64,000 nucleotides of DNA from Plantago ovata (lineage: Eukaryota > Streptophyta > Magnoliopsida > Lamiales > Plantaginaceae), in contig CM051456.1 in assembly GCA_028274465.1 (NCBI GenBank), forward strand, positions 88,522,753 through 88,586,752, in the 5' to 3' direction. Positions 30,643-41,293 of the stretch are shown piece by piece. Made by a program: the position numbers and the translations under genes. How positions within the stretch are numbered: the stretch's first letter is position 1; every line of letters begins with the position of its first letter. Below the pieces are notes generated by a model, which was not told where the DNA came from, ran no database searches, and worked only from the letters and a program-made list of their open reading frames with translations.

Positions 30643-32471
30643 ATGCATTCTTCTCCATCATCATCGCCCGCTCCCGTCTCCACTGCTCCGCCAGTTTTGC
30701 CGCCCCAACCGGCTGTCTCTTCAATTGAGCCCTTGGTTGCTCAATCGACAACAATGGCGGCTGCTACGGTTTCACAGGCTACCGATTCTTCTCCACAGGT
30801 TGACATTGCTTTCGATGATGTGCCTCCAACCGGTTCCAGCCCATCCGCGGCTAGGGTTTCTCAAATTTCATCTCCGTCAAAGGTAACTGCTACCTCTGGT
30901 ATTGATGTTGATGATTTACCCGAGCATGTTGATTATTCACATCGTGTGTCCGGAAGTAATCTTTGTGATGCTACGCTTAAACTATTTCCGGGTTCTAAGT
31001 CTACTGTTGATACTTTTGTGCATGAGTCTACTGTTGATAGTGATAGTGACTCTGAAGAATTGCTCGTTAATATGTTTAAAAACATTAAAAAGCATTTGGG
31101 TAGTACGGCTCCAACTGGTGAGCCGTCTGGTTTAGGTGACGAGGAGTTAGGTGATGAGGACTCCGTTAGTGAGGATGGATCCACTGCAAGTGATGATAGT
31201 AGGGACTCCCCTGCTAAAATCACTTGGGATGATGAAGCAGATGCTAGGCAGGATAGTCTAGATGATTTGATTGATGAGGTTGCTGATGGGGTTGATTAGG
31301 AGGTTGAGGTGAATCCTCCTGTAGAAGAGTTTGGCTATTTGTCTGATTTTGGGCCACCTGCTTATAAGGTTGAGTTCTATGTTGTGAAACATGAGGAGGA
31401 TTGGCCTCTTTTTGTTAGTCGGTCTGTGATTCCAGAACGCGTGCTAGATGAGGCTTCTTTCAAGAAGCAGAATGTCTATGGTTTTCTTGAACAACTCCAG
31501 TGGTTGGGAAGTGTTTCTAATGTGCATGGTTTTAGCATTGAGGTTGTGAGACAGTTCTACTGTTCTTTATCAAAGAACATTTCTAATGCCGAACATCCAA
31601 AGTATGCACTGCCTATTTTAGGGAGGCTTTGTATGATTTTACACCGCAGCTCATTAATGAGTTTCTTGGTGTTCCTGATGTTGAGGATCATGTCGTATTT
31701 GGACATCAGATGGATGAGGTTATCTCCACCATCACTGGTGTACAGGTCACTATATGGCCACAGAAGAACAAGCCTGCCGTGTCCAAGTTAACTCCCTTTA
31801 TGACTGTCATGCATGTTGTGGCCATTAAGAATTGGCTCCCTTCCACTAACCGGACGCATCTCTCCAAACCATTGGCGTGCTTTCTGTATAAGCTGAAGAA
31901 AGGCTTGCCTATCAATCTGGGTCTTCAAATCTTGAGGCATATGGATGTTGTGAAGACAAAGGGTTCTCAGAACTTTCTTCCTTACCCACGGCTTATTTGC
32001 GGGATGCTTGCTGCGGATAACTACAAATTTGCGGCAAAGGATAAACTTGTGAAGTCTTCGGAGTTTATCAAGATTCTCGACTCTTATCTTTCAAAGCCTG
32101 GCAATGATCTTCCGTGTGTTCTTGAAGGGGTTCAGCCTGAGGTTCAGGAAAAGGTTCACCCAACACCTTCCCAGCCTTCCACTTTTGATGTTTCTGGTTC
32201 TTCCACTGCTCGTCCGATTTATGTTGATTATGGTACTGTGTATGGTGGTTTGCTCTGTGGCTCTGCAATCACTCAACTGGAAAACTATGATCAGTTGATT
32301 ACTATTAAGCAAGCGGAGTTGGAAGCTTTGAAGACTCTTCGCGAGAGTATCTTTTTGCCAACACTACACCTCAAGGGGGAGAAGAGCACAGGAGTTCAAG
32401 GAATCGCAGAAGGGATGCTGATCAAGGGGGAGACAGCCCACAGTCGGCCAAGTCCTTTTGAAGGATTATGA
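30643..32471 (+). pseudogene. LTR-D accessory ORF, Transposase_32-like, with a stop and a frameshift
   Basis: From the ATG at 30643: a Ser/Pro/Ala-rich start, then an acidic stretch (DSDSDSEELL, DEDSVSEDG), then an in-frame TAG at 31297-31299. The same frame continues (EEFGYLSDFGPPAYK). One base appears to be missing near 31613, after which REALYDFTPQLINEFLGVPD continues in another frame. RQFYCSL, FTPQLINEFLG and YPRLICGML fit the 'putative plant transposon protein' (PF20167) pattern. The C-terminus here is shifted by a one-base difference at about 32342; the second unit reads a basic Arg-rich tail instead. The stop and first shift are shared by both units. Function unknown. Confidence 0.7.
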
Positions 32472-32700
32472 TGAATTCTGGCCTTTTTGATTTCCTTTAA
32501 AACTGAAAAATCTTTCTATTTGTCAAGGAGAATGTTCCTTGAAGTCTTTTAATTGCTTGTAATATTCTGACAATTAGTTCTAATCCTAAGTCTAAGTAGT
32601 GTTCTGCATGTGTTTTAAGACTTAAGCTATGGATAGATGTGCTGCATATATTATGTTTCATTGATCTAACTGTGCAGGTTTAGTGATGTGTAGAATAGGC
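32472..32700 (+). other. LTR-D 3' untranslated stretch
   Basis: Non-coding. Two further AAGGGGGAG motifs lie just before it, in the end of the ORF (about 32373 and 32424), resembling the polypurine tract. Confidence 0.5.
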
Positions 32701-32714
32701 AAAAAGGGGGAGAT
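32701..32714 (+). promoter_or_regulatory. LTR-D polypurine tract
   Basis: AAAAAGGGGGAGAT immediately before TGTAAGTATC, the typical junction of interior and 3' LTR. Confidence 0.75.
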
Positions 32715-33309
32715 TGTAAGTATCACTGTTTTTAGGGTGTTAACATAGGGATTCACCTATAGGTTTACTCAACCCCTAAGTTTTGGAAACATAGCACTTA
32801 GTCGCTTTTATATAGTTTCACCTATTCTAACACAATAACTATTCCATATCTGTAGTTGGTTGTCTTGTGCAGGAAGTTGATTTATACATGGGAATTGTCG
32901 AATTACAAGAAGGCTAAAGATGGAAGAAGGCTTAGTCGAAAAGGACTCAGAAAGGAATTCATGTCATAGAAGGAAAATGAGTCTTTGAAGAGGAAGTCGA
33001 TTCCTACTAGAAGATTATTACCGCGGCATGTCCAGATTCATTCAAGCGCGTTTCCTTATTGAAGTCGATCAAGGCTTTCCACCTCTATATAAAGCATAGC
33101 ATTGACAAACAGAAGGATACGACACAAAGAGCAAAGGCGATCGAGTTTCAGAGTTTTATAGTTTTATTGTTTTAGTTCGTTGTGTATTTTACACTAGTTT
33201 ATATTCTAGACTTCTCTAACAGCGTATTGAAGGTAGAATACATAGATTGGTTTCTATATCATCTTATAGGTGACTAGTGTTGTTTCACTAGGATAGATAT
33301 TGAGAGTAT
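32715..33309 (+). repeat. LTR-D 3' LTR, interrupted by ATH-C1
   Basis: Begins TGTAAGTATC. A TATA box CTATATAAAG lies at 33085-33094 in plus orientation. It breaks at 33310 where the ATH-C1 LTR starts; the remainder would be beyond ATH-C1. Confidence 0.7.
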
Positions 33310-34073
33310 TGATGAACGAGATTGTCAGACTCAATTAATCAAATAAATTTGTTTTTAGCCAAAGGCAACTCACAACTACAACAAAAACAAAGGCACGTAG
33401 TGTAGAAGTAAAATAACTTCGAGTGTCGATCTCTAAAGACTATAACTAGCTTTATCTAATTTAACTTAAACTATAAATCAGGAATCAAGCAAAGGACAGA
33501 TTTTTCTTATCAATATGAAGGAAGTTAGTGATAGTATGATCATTCAAAGCAACGGGTAATAATCATGCATGAAGTACTTGAAGTTTGTATAGAAATCTAT
33601 GATCGTGAATTGTCCTATGTGTTCCTTTTAATTCAACACTACGAAGATAGATGGCTTAGATAGATCAAAGAAATAAAACAATAAATCAAGTCTTAAACGC
33701 GCGAAGCCACTCATGCACAATTAAGAACCCTAGCTAAGAAATCACATACTATCACCAACGATAGATTTAGCTACTCATAGATAAATTGCAATCAACAAGA
33801 ATCAAAGCAAGATTGAATGAAAACATGTTGAATGAAATAAATAAAAGCAGAAAAATCGTGAGATACAAGTTACCAACGAAGGTTGTCAATCTCTGATGAA
33901 TTGCTAACTCACAAGCAAGGATCGAGAATCAAAGATGTCCAATCTCTATGCTTAAGCTTCCAAATCAATAAGAAAAAGAGTCTTTTATGCTAATAATTCC
34001 CAGAACAGGCTCTGGAGAATTTGTCTCTCAAAATAAGGTGAAAAGATCTGAAAAACATAGAAAAATAGGCGAA

Positions 34074-34083
34074 CTATATATAG
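34074..34083 (-). promoter_or_regulatory. TATA box of the ATH-C1 LTR
   Basis: CTATATATAG; the same box lies in the solo LTR at 35316-35325. Confidence 0.7.
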
Positions 34084-34098
34084 GCTGCGATAACTCTG

Positions 34099-34185
34099 GT
34101 GCGAACCGCCCCAGACGCCAGGCGGTTCGCCTGGTGCGGGGCGATTCGCCCCACGTCACAGGCGGTTCGCCTGGGACGTCCAGGT
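34099..34185. repeat. Palindrome array in the ATH-C1 U3
   Basis: Four GCG-N3-CGC palindromes (arms such as CAGGCG/CGCCTG and GGGGCG/CGCCCC; centres AAC, GTT, ATT), ending about 16 bp upstream of the LTR TATA box. Confidence 0.9.
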
Positions 34186-34519
34186 CGGTGGGAGCGAGAT
34201 TTCGGTCTTCTTTTCCTTTTCGGACTCGGATTTTGCCTTCTAGTGACCTTTAAGCCTTGAAACTCGTCCCCTAGGCCTCAAAACTCGTCCGGATACTTCT
34301 AGATACACCACGGATGACCACGAAGCACCAAAACTTCATTCTCTTTACCATAATTGCCCATCAAAAGTACATTTTTCACCTAAAACCTGAAATATGCAAA
34401 GAAAAGGGAAACATGACACTATTCTAATAAAATGCAGTAAAATATAAGCTAAATTAACCTAGAGGATAGCTAAATTGGTGAAAAAGACTCGAATGAAAGT
34501 TTAAAATACACGTTCATCA

Positions 34520-34570
34520 AACTCCCCAAACCGAACCTTTGCTTGTCCTCAAGCAACTAAGCTAGACTCT
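34520..34570 (-). promoter_or_regulatory. ATH-C1 polypurine tract and hairpin
   Basis: The minus strand has GGTTTGGGGAGTT next to the LTR and the TTGCTTG/CAAGCAA hairpin, as in ATH-B. The last five bases, ACTCT, are the target copy for the solo LTR. Confidence 0.8.
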
Positions 34571-35760
34571 TGATGAACCGGAATTTGTCAGATTCAAATT
34601 GATCAAATAAATTTGTTTTTAGGCAAAGGCAATTCACAACTACAACGAAAACCGTAGTGTAGCAGTAAAATAACCTCGAGTGTCGATCTCTAAGGACTAT
34701 AACTAGCTTTATCTAATCTAACTTAAACTATAAAATCAACAAACGACTTAGCACAGGTTTTTCTTATCAAGATAATGGAAGTTAGTGATAGTATGATCAT
34801 TCAAAGCATAGTGGGTTAATAATCATGCATGAAGTACCCGATCGTTTTGCATAGAGATCTTTGATCATGAATTGTCCAACGTGTTCCGTTTTATTCAACA
34901 CTACGAAGATAGAGGGCTTAGATAGATCAAAGAAATAAAGCAATAACTCAAAGTCTGATCCGCTTTACCGCCATCAGCATAATTACTAACCCTTCGCTAA
35001 GAAATCACATACTATCACCAACGATAGATTTAGCTACTCATAGATGTCATGCAATCAACATAAATCATAGCAAGATTGAATGAAAACATGTTGAAAGATA
35101 TATAAATATAAATTAGAAAAATTATGAGATACAATGTTACCGAAGGTTGTCAATCTCCGAAGAATCGCGATCTCACAAGCTCCAAATCGATAAGAAAAAG
35201 TATCTCCTATGCTAAGAATTCCCAGAACAGGCTCTGGAGAATTCTTCCCTAAAACTAATGAGAAATGTATGAAAAAAGGTCTGAGAAAGTATGAAAACCA
35301 GAGAAAATTGAGCAACTATATATAGGGGTTCGGAACGTGTGGGGCGACTCGCCCCACACACCGGGCGAATCGCCTGGTGTGGGGCGAACCGCCCCACGTC
35401 CCGGGCGAATCGCCCGGGAGTTCCAGTCGGCCAAGGACGCGTTTTTGGATTTCTTTTCCTTTTCGGACTCGATTTTTGCCTTCTAGTGACCTTTTAGCCT
35501 TCAGACTCGACCCCTAGACTTCAAATCCCATCCGGAATCTTCTAGATACTCCAAAAATGTACTCGGAACACCGATTATTCGTTCTCTTCAATATAATTGC
35601 CCGGAAAACCACATTTTTACCTAAAACCTGTAAAATGCAAACTAAAGGGAAACATGACACTATTCTAATAAAATGCACTAAAATATAGCTAAATTAACAT
35701 AGAGGATAGCTAAATTGGTGAAAAAAGACTCGAATGAAGGTGTAGAATACACGTTCATCA
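34571..35760 (-). mobile_element. ATH-C2: solo LTR with ACTCT target duplication
   Basis: 1190 bp TGATGAACCGG...CGTTCATCA, flanked by ACTCT at 34566-34570 and 35761-35765. Interior sequence of ATH-C1 resumes after it. This is a perfect solo LTR, the product of LTR-LTR recombination. Confidence 0.95.
35341..35420. repeat. Palindrome array in the solo LTR
   Basis: Four GCG-N3-CGC palindromes (centres ACT, AAT, AAC, AAT; arms GGGGCG/CGCCCC and CGGGCG/CGCCCG) in 80 bp, 15 bp upstream of the TATA box at 35316-35325 on the minus strand. Confidence 0.9.
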
Positions 35761-35765
35761 ACTCT

Positions 35766-37366
35766 AATGCAAAAAACCAATGCAACACACAAAATGGAGT
35801 CTCATGCCAAATGAAATGAACTAATCTATTGAGTCTATCAAAAACTTATGAACAATGACCATACAAATCATAACATCGATATTGGTTGAAGAATGCCTCG
35901 ATTGACTCATACACATTCACATATGCACTATGTTAAACAAGATAGTCTCTCGTAACATTCTCTACCTGGACCTAGTCTTTGACGACGCAATGAAACATGT
36001 TAAAATACGAATGGTTGTCCCGTGCCTATGAAACTGAGGACTTACTACTGTTCACCAAGTTAAGACTTTCCCTCAAAGAGGTCGAACCAATACTGGCTCT
36101 CATCAAACGAAGGAGGGTTCCCGAAAATATCACACTCCCCTATTATACCCATCTCTCAAGCAAAGTCATAAACTAATCACTACTTCCTGAATGGAAGGAC
36201 GAGGGTGGTCTAGAACAGATGACACGAAACAAACAAAAGACACACTTAACAACTCGATTACGAACATAACAAAAACTGAAAAACGAGACAAACACTTTGC
36301 TAAACTGCTTTTTGGCTTTCTTTGGACCCTTCTTTGCTTTTTTGGGATCTTTTCTTTTTTTCTTTTTTTCTTTTCCAGTTTTTTTTCTTTTTCCTGGAAT
36401 TTTTTCTTGTTCCTTTTTTTTCGATTTTTTCTTTCCTTTTTTTCCTCTCTTTTTTTTGTATATAGCCAGTAGTAGCACAACGAAAAAGAAATTACAATGA
36501 CTCACAAACGACCTCCCCAAACCTATTCGAAAGAATAGGTTGGAGCACAAACTTTATGAAAAAGGAAGAAAAACATACTCACAACACTCAAAATCGAAAA
36601 AAAAGTCATAATGATAGCATAACCCCCTCCCCAAACCTATTCGTTAGAATAGGTTTTAAACAAAGGATCACACAATCTCACACTACTTCCTTCCTAGGCA
36701 TTTAGCAATCTCAAAGCAAGGTGAAGACTTGTTGCCTCTTAGGTATATAATTACATGGGAAAACAACCACAAGACTCTAACATGCATCATCTTATTATAA
36801 AGGCCTTCGTGAACCGCAGTAGAGAAAACACCACTAAGTGATGTCGAGACTACCAAGCTTAACTAAGTGCATATATAAATGTGACAAGCCAAGCGAGAAA
36901 AACCTCAAACAAATTCATAGAGATGAAACGCATGTTTAAAGGTCATAACTAGTTAATCTACCCAATAAAAAGTTCAAACAATTTGACAATAAACTCCACA
37001 TAAAAACATGCAAAACTATATTAGGATGAATATAGTGTATGCAACTAAATACTAAGAAAGCGGTAAACGTGCAAATGCAAACAAAGGGTTTCACGAGTTT
37101 ATCATAAGCAAAATAAAGTATAGAAATACCCAGCGATAACCACCCCCCCAAACCTGAACGTCATCGCTCGTCCCGAACGTCGAAAGTGGATTTAAGGTGA
37201 GAGCTAACTTGTACCACGTGAGAACCTCGTAACCTATATTACTCAAAGAAACTCGTGAGAAACCAAAACAGGTGATAAAAGAAGAAAAAAAGATTAATAA
37301 TTTAGCATAGAGGAAGAATATCGGGTGTCCGGGCGAAAATTCGGATACCCGGGTTTCTGGACACAC
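35766..37366. other. ATH-C1 3' non-coding region
   Basis: Homologous in order to ATH-B 10031-11655: a pyrimidine tract (36338-36460), two CTCCCCAAACC units with hairpins at 36520-36541 (loop GAAA) and 36633-36656 (loop GTTA), then a decayed second polypurine-tract-like site near 37141. No coding frame. Confidence 0.75.
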
Positions 37367-37495
37367 GGGGCGAACCGCCCCAGGTGGGGGGCGATTCGTT
37401 CGGGGTGTCCAGAACACCCCCGGTGTTCTGGACTTGCCAGGCGAATCTCCCCATGTGGGGGGCGGTTCGCCTGGCATCTCCAGACTCCTGGAGAT
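37367..37495. repeat. Palindrome and hairpin array downstream of ATH-C1 gag-pro
   Basis: GGGGCGAACCGCCCC at 37367-37381. A perfect inverted repeat with 12-bp arms and a 3-base centre at 37407-37433. A nested hairpin with 9-bp arms CCAGGCGAA/TTCGCCTGG, enclosing CCCC/GGGG, at 37437-37474. ATCTCCAG/CTGGAGAT arms at about 37475-37495. Confidence 0.9.
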
Positions 37496-37628
37496 GTCCT
37501 TTTTCTCCCAAAAACGCCAAATTACCATCTTAAAACATATTTTATCACCAAAAACATACGAAAACATAAAATAAAACACAATGACATGCTCAAAATAAAT
37601 ATGCATGCAATGCAAAAAGCAATAAAAC

Positions 37629-37646
37629 TCCGGGTTGCCTCCCGGA
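37629..37646 (-). other. Conserved hairpin after ATH-C1 gag-pro
   Basis: Arms TCCGGG/CCCGGA around TTGCCT; covaries with 14418-14435 in ATH-B. Confidence 0.75.
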
Positions 37647-37692
37647 TAGCGCCATTGTTTAAAGAGTCTCTGACTAGACTTCTTCTCGCTCT

Positions 37693-38678
37693 TTAGTTCT
37701 TGTCCTTACGGGTACTAGACTTCCCCTTCATTGATCTCTTCCTCATACCTAGTACCTGAGAATGAGAATGTACATATACAGCAAGACCAAAGTAGTTAAT
37801 AGAATGAGAATCATTGAAGTGAGGACTAGGATCAGGTATGGCTCGCAACACATGTTGCTTGCCATCCACCTCGATGGTGCAAGTTCTTCGGTAGATGTCG
37901 ATTACGGAGCGTAGCTTAGTCAAGAATGTTCGCCCCAAGAGAACAACATCACCCATCCCAGGAGTAGACGCCGGCATCACAACAAAGTTGGTGTATACAG
38001 AAGCTTCACCAATCTTAACCAATACGTTCTTCACAATGCCTTCGGGTCGTACAATGGATCCATCCACAAGTTGCACAATAGCCTTATGCTCCGAAAGCTC
38101 TCCAAGGCCACTCTTCTCAAACACATTCATAGGGAAAACATTCGAGTAAGATCCCGTATCTAGTGTAGCACGGACATCTTCAAGTTCACCAATCCCAACC
38201 TTAACATCGAAACTATCAGGAATTGGCTCGGGATCTTCTTGCTCCTCATCGCTAACATTAAACCAAGGTCCTTCTCTTCTTCCTTGGCTAGTGGGGGCTC
38301 GCCATCCTTGCAACACTCACACTTAGCAACTTTCTTGATAGTGATTTCAACAGGTAGATCACCTATCAAGGTAATAGACATCGACTTCTCAGTGTTGCTA
38401 GGCAATTTTGCTTGCTCCCTACTTGCTCCACGGTCAATCAACTCTTGCATCTTTTGATGAGCAAGCCTAGTGCTTGCCTCCAACTGATCAAGTCTCGCCC
38501 TTGTCTTCTCCGAATCTTCTTCATAACGCTTAAGAAAACCATGGGTGGAATCGACCAATTTCTGTAATTTATCAAAGAGAGTAGCAGACTTGGATTGAGA
38601 TGCTTCAGCACGATTTCCACAATGGTCATTTCCGTAGTTGCGATTACTACGGTCTACCCAGTAAACACTATTATTCGC
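37693..38678 (-). pseudogene. gag-pro: ATH-C1 gag-pro fragment, frameshifted and truncated
   Basis: The C-terminal end of Gag plus an aspartic protease (ATLDTGSYSNVFPM, DVVLLGRTF), related to the ATH-B gag-pro (ELIDRGASREQ, SVIDIYRRTC). The N-terminal Gag is cut off where LTR C3 begins at 38679. A one-base deletion near 38261 shifts the frame; the second unit lacks it and reads through. Confidence 0.88.
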
Positions 38679-39181
38679 TGATGAACTGGAATTTGTCAGA
38701 TTCAATTAATCAAATAAATTTGTTTTTAGCCAAAGGCAATTCACAACTACAACGAAAACCGTAGTGTAGCAGTAAAATAACCTCGAGTGTCGATCTCTAA
38801 GGACTATAACTAGCTTTATCTAATTTAACTTAAACTATAAAATCAACAGACGACTTAGCACAGGTTTTTCTTATCAAGATAATGGAAGTTAGTGATAGTA
38901 TGATCATTCGAAGCATAGTAGGTTAATAATCATGCATGAAGTACCCGATCGTTTTGCATAGAGATCTAAGATCATGAATTGTCCAATGTGTTCCGTTTTA
39001 TTCAACACTACGATGATAGAGGGCTTAGATAGATCAAAGAAATAAAGCAATAACTCAAAGTCTGATTCGCATTACCGCCATCATGCATAATTATTAACCC
39101 TTCGCTAAAAAATCACATACTATCACCAACGATAGATTTAGCTACTCATAGATGTCATGCAATCAACAGAAATCATAGCAA
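38679..39181 (-). repeat. ATH-C3 LTR, truncated at the duplication junction
   Basis: Starts TGATGAACTGG inside gag of ATH-C1 and stops at the ATAGCAA junction. In the second unit the same LTR (63379 onward) continues past this point. Confidence 0.9.
39175..39181. other. Junction of the 29-kb tandem duplication (ATAGCAA)
   Basis: Left of it is ATH-C3 LTR sequence, right of it ATH-B LTR sequence. Both parent sites (9936-9942 and 63875-63881) contain ATAGCAA, so the join used 7 bp of microhomology. Confidence 0.85.
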
Positions 39182-39229
39182 AAGAAGGTAAAAAAAGACA
39201 AGATGAACGCGTCAAAAATACGTTCATCA

Positions 39230-40884
39230 AAATCCCCAAACCAAACCTTTGCTTGTCCTCAAGCAACAAACTATCCTAAATGCAACACAAAAGGAGTCTC
39301 ATGCTAAGTAAAGCGAACTAATCTATTGAATCTACCAAATGCTTATGAACAAAACCAAATGAGCATGACATGCAAGTAGGTTGAAGAATGCCTCGATTGC
39401 GAATATACACATTCTCATGTGCACTTGGTTAAACAAAGGAGTCTCTCGTAACATCTTCTACCTGGACCTGGTCAGTGACGACACAATGATGCATGTTATC
39501 ATACTACAATTGCCCCGTGCCTATGAAACCGAGGGCTTACTACTGTTCACCAAGCGAGACTTTTCCTCAAGAGAGGGCGAACCAATACTGGCTCTCATCA
39601 AACGAAGGAGGGTTCCCTTAGAAAGATAACACTCCCCTATTCTACCCAGACTCTCAAGAATGAGCCTCTTTCAACCACTTCTTGAATAGCAAGACGAGGG
39701 TGGTCAAGAACAGGCCTTGGACAAAGGCGACACGAAAGGAAAGATAGAATTTACAACTCGATACTTCACAAGGACAAAATAGTTACATGACACTTGACAC
39801 TACGAGACTGCTTTGGCTTGCAACGACCCTTCTTTTGCTTTTGGGTCTTATTCTTTATTTTCTTTCTTCTTCTTTTTTTTTTTTATTTTCTCTTTTTCTT
39901 TTCTCTTTTTTTTTTTCTTTTCTTTTTCTCTTTCTCTTTTTTTTTTTATTTATATAGGGGCAAGCAGCAGTACTAAGTGTCAAAAACACCTCCCCAAACC
40001 TATTCGAAAGAATAGGTTTGAGCACAAAGACGAAAAGAAAAAGGAAAGACTCTTTTACAAAGACACCTCCCCAAACCATAGGTTGGGACACAAAACAAAA
40101 AGAAAAAAGAAAAAGGGAAACTTTACAACGACTCAAAGACGAAAGACAAGATCAATAAGGCAGACACCTCCCCAAACCTATTCGATAGAATAGGTTTAAT
40201 ACAAGGAATCGCACACCTCACACTACCTCCTTCCTGTGCATTTGGCAATCTCTAAACGAGGTGAAGAACTTGTCGCCTCTTACGTACATAATTACACGGG
40301 TTACAACCATAGACTCTAACATGCATCATTTTATAAGGCCATCGTGAACCGCAGCAGAAGAAACACCACTCAAGGTGATGTCGAGACTACTAAGCTTAAC
40401 TAGTGCACATGCGAATGTGACAAACCAAGCGAGACAAGCCTCAAACTACTTGCAACGTGATGCAACATATGATCAATGGTCATAAACACTTAGTCTACTC
40501 AATAAAAAAGTTCAAAAGACTTGGCAATAAACTCCACACACAACAACGTGCAACAACTAATCTATGGATGATATGCATGCAAAAATTTGAAAAAAACACG
40601 ACAAATCACATGAACTTGAGTAAAATCAGGCATGTACGAACCACACAAGCATATAGTACTGAAAATCCAATACCCCCTCCCCAAACCTAAACTTTTGCTC
40701 ATCCTCGAGCAAAAAAAGTTGAATGAAAAGGAAAAATTGGATTGAAAGTACACTTCCCTAAGATAAAGGTTCGTGTCCAATCTCCTAAATATGAGTAGTA
40801 CCTGAAAGGACTCAAGAAACAAGTGAAAACGGGTGCGCAAAGGTGAGAAGACTGGAATAAAACGAGGAAAATCTGGGTACAGGG
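39230..40884. other. ATH-B 3' non-coding region, second unit
   Basis: Pyrimidine tract at about 39845-39950. The first CTCCCCAAACC hairpin (about 40000-40021) is whole; the second, near 40069, has lost 11 bp. The internal polypurine-tract-like site is near 40676-40712. Confidence 0.75.
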
Positions 40885-41036
40885 TCCAGGCGGACCGCTT
40901 GGCGGGAGCCAAGCGGTTCGCTTGACAAGCAGGGCGCTTGGGAGGTTCCAAGCGCTCCGCTTGAATTTCCAGAAAGTTACAAAACTTTCTGGAATTTCAA
41001 GCGGACCGCTTGGCCCTTCCAAGCGCTTCGCTTGGC
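40885..41036. repeat. Palindrome array downstream of ORF2, second unit
   Basis: As 11656-11805. The central inverted repeat (about 20-bp arms around ACAA, roughly 40960-41003) is nearly perfect here. Confidence 0.9.
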
Positions 41037-41293
41037 TCTGTTTTCAGATTTTCAACGTTTTTTTTTTCCTATCTTAAATCACCTAAGGCACCAAGACAAA
41101 AACTAGACTAAACTAATCACGACAAAAGGCACATAGGCCACAACTACAAAAGCAAATAAAGAGTACAAGAGTCATAAGTCATAACATCATACAACCAAAT
41201 CGAAATAGAGTTTCAACCTACAATAGTAAACAAGCCCAAATAACGATAATATAAAATACTACCGATAAATGTGGCCTCTGTCGGTTGGTGTCT

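Larger units (their letters stand above)
30010..33309 (+). mobile_element. LTR-D: plus-strand non-autonomous LTR element with one accessory ORF
   Basis: A leader region (30010-30642), one decayed protein gene, the polypurine tract AAAAAGGGGGAGAT at 32701-32714 and the start of a 3' LTR (32715). COP-E interrupts its left side and ATH-C1 its LTR. No gag, protease, integrase or reverse transcriptase is recognisable. Confidence 0.7.
33310..34519 (-). repeat. ATH-C1 3' LTR
   Basis: 1210 bp, TGATGAACGAG...CGTTCATCA. TATA box CTATATATAG at 34074-34083 (minus), with the palindrome array 34099-34185 directly upstream of it. Confidence 0.9.
33310..39181 (-). mobile_element. ATH-C1: Athila-like non-autonomous element, right end cut
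   Basis: 3' LTR 33310-34519, polypurine tract, interior with a solo LTR (34571-35760), a palindrome array and a gag-pro fragment that is cut by LTR C3 at 38679. The interior layout matches ATH-B except that no ORF2 is present. Its 5' LTR is not in the window. Confidence 0.85.

Noticed and set aside
31613..31620. Programmed -1 frameshift in the LTR-D ORF
   Set aside because: No canonical slippery heptamer and an upstream stop already breaks the gene; simple decay is more likely.
37325..37696. Plus-strand frame of 123 codons at the ATH-C array
   Set aside because: Runs through palindromes and non-coding sequence; present only because stops are few in GC-rich repeats.
38679..38705. ATG at 38705 (and 63405) as the real start of ATH-C gag-pro
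   Set aside because: Those codons lie in LTR C3; the true N-terminal part of gag is cut off by that insertion.
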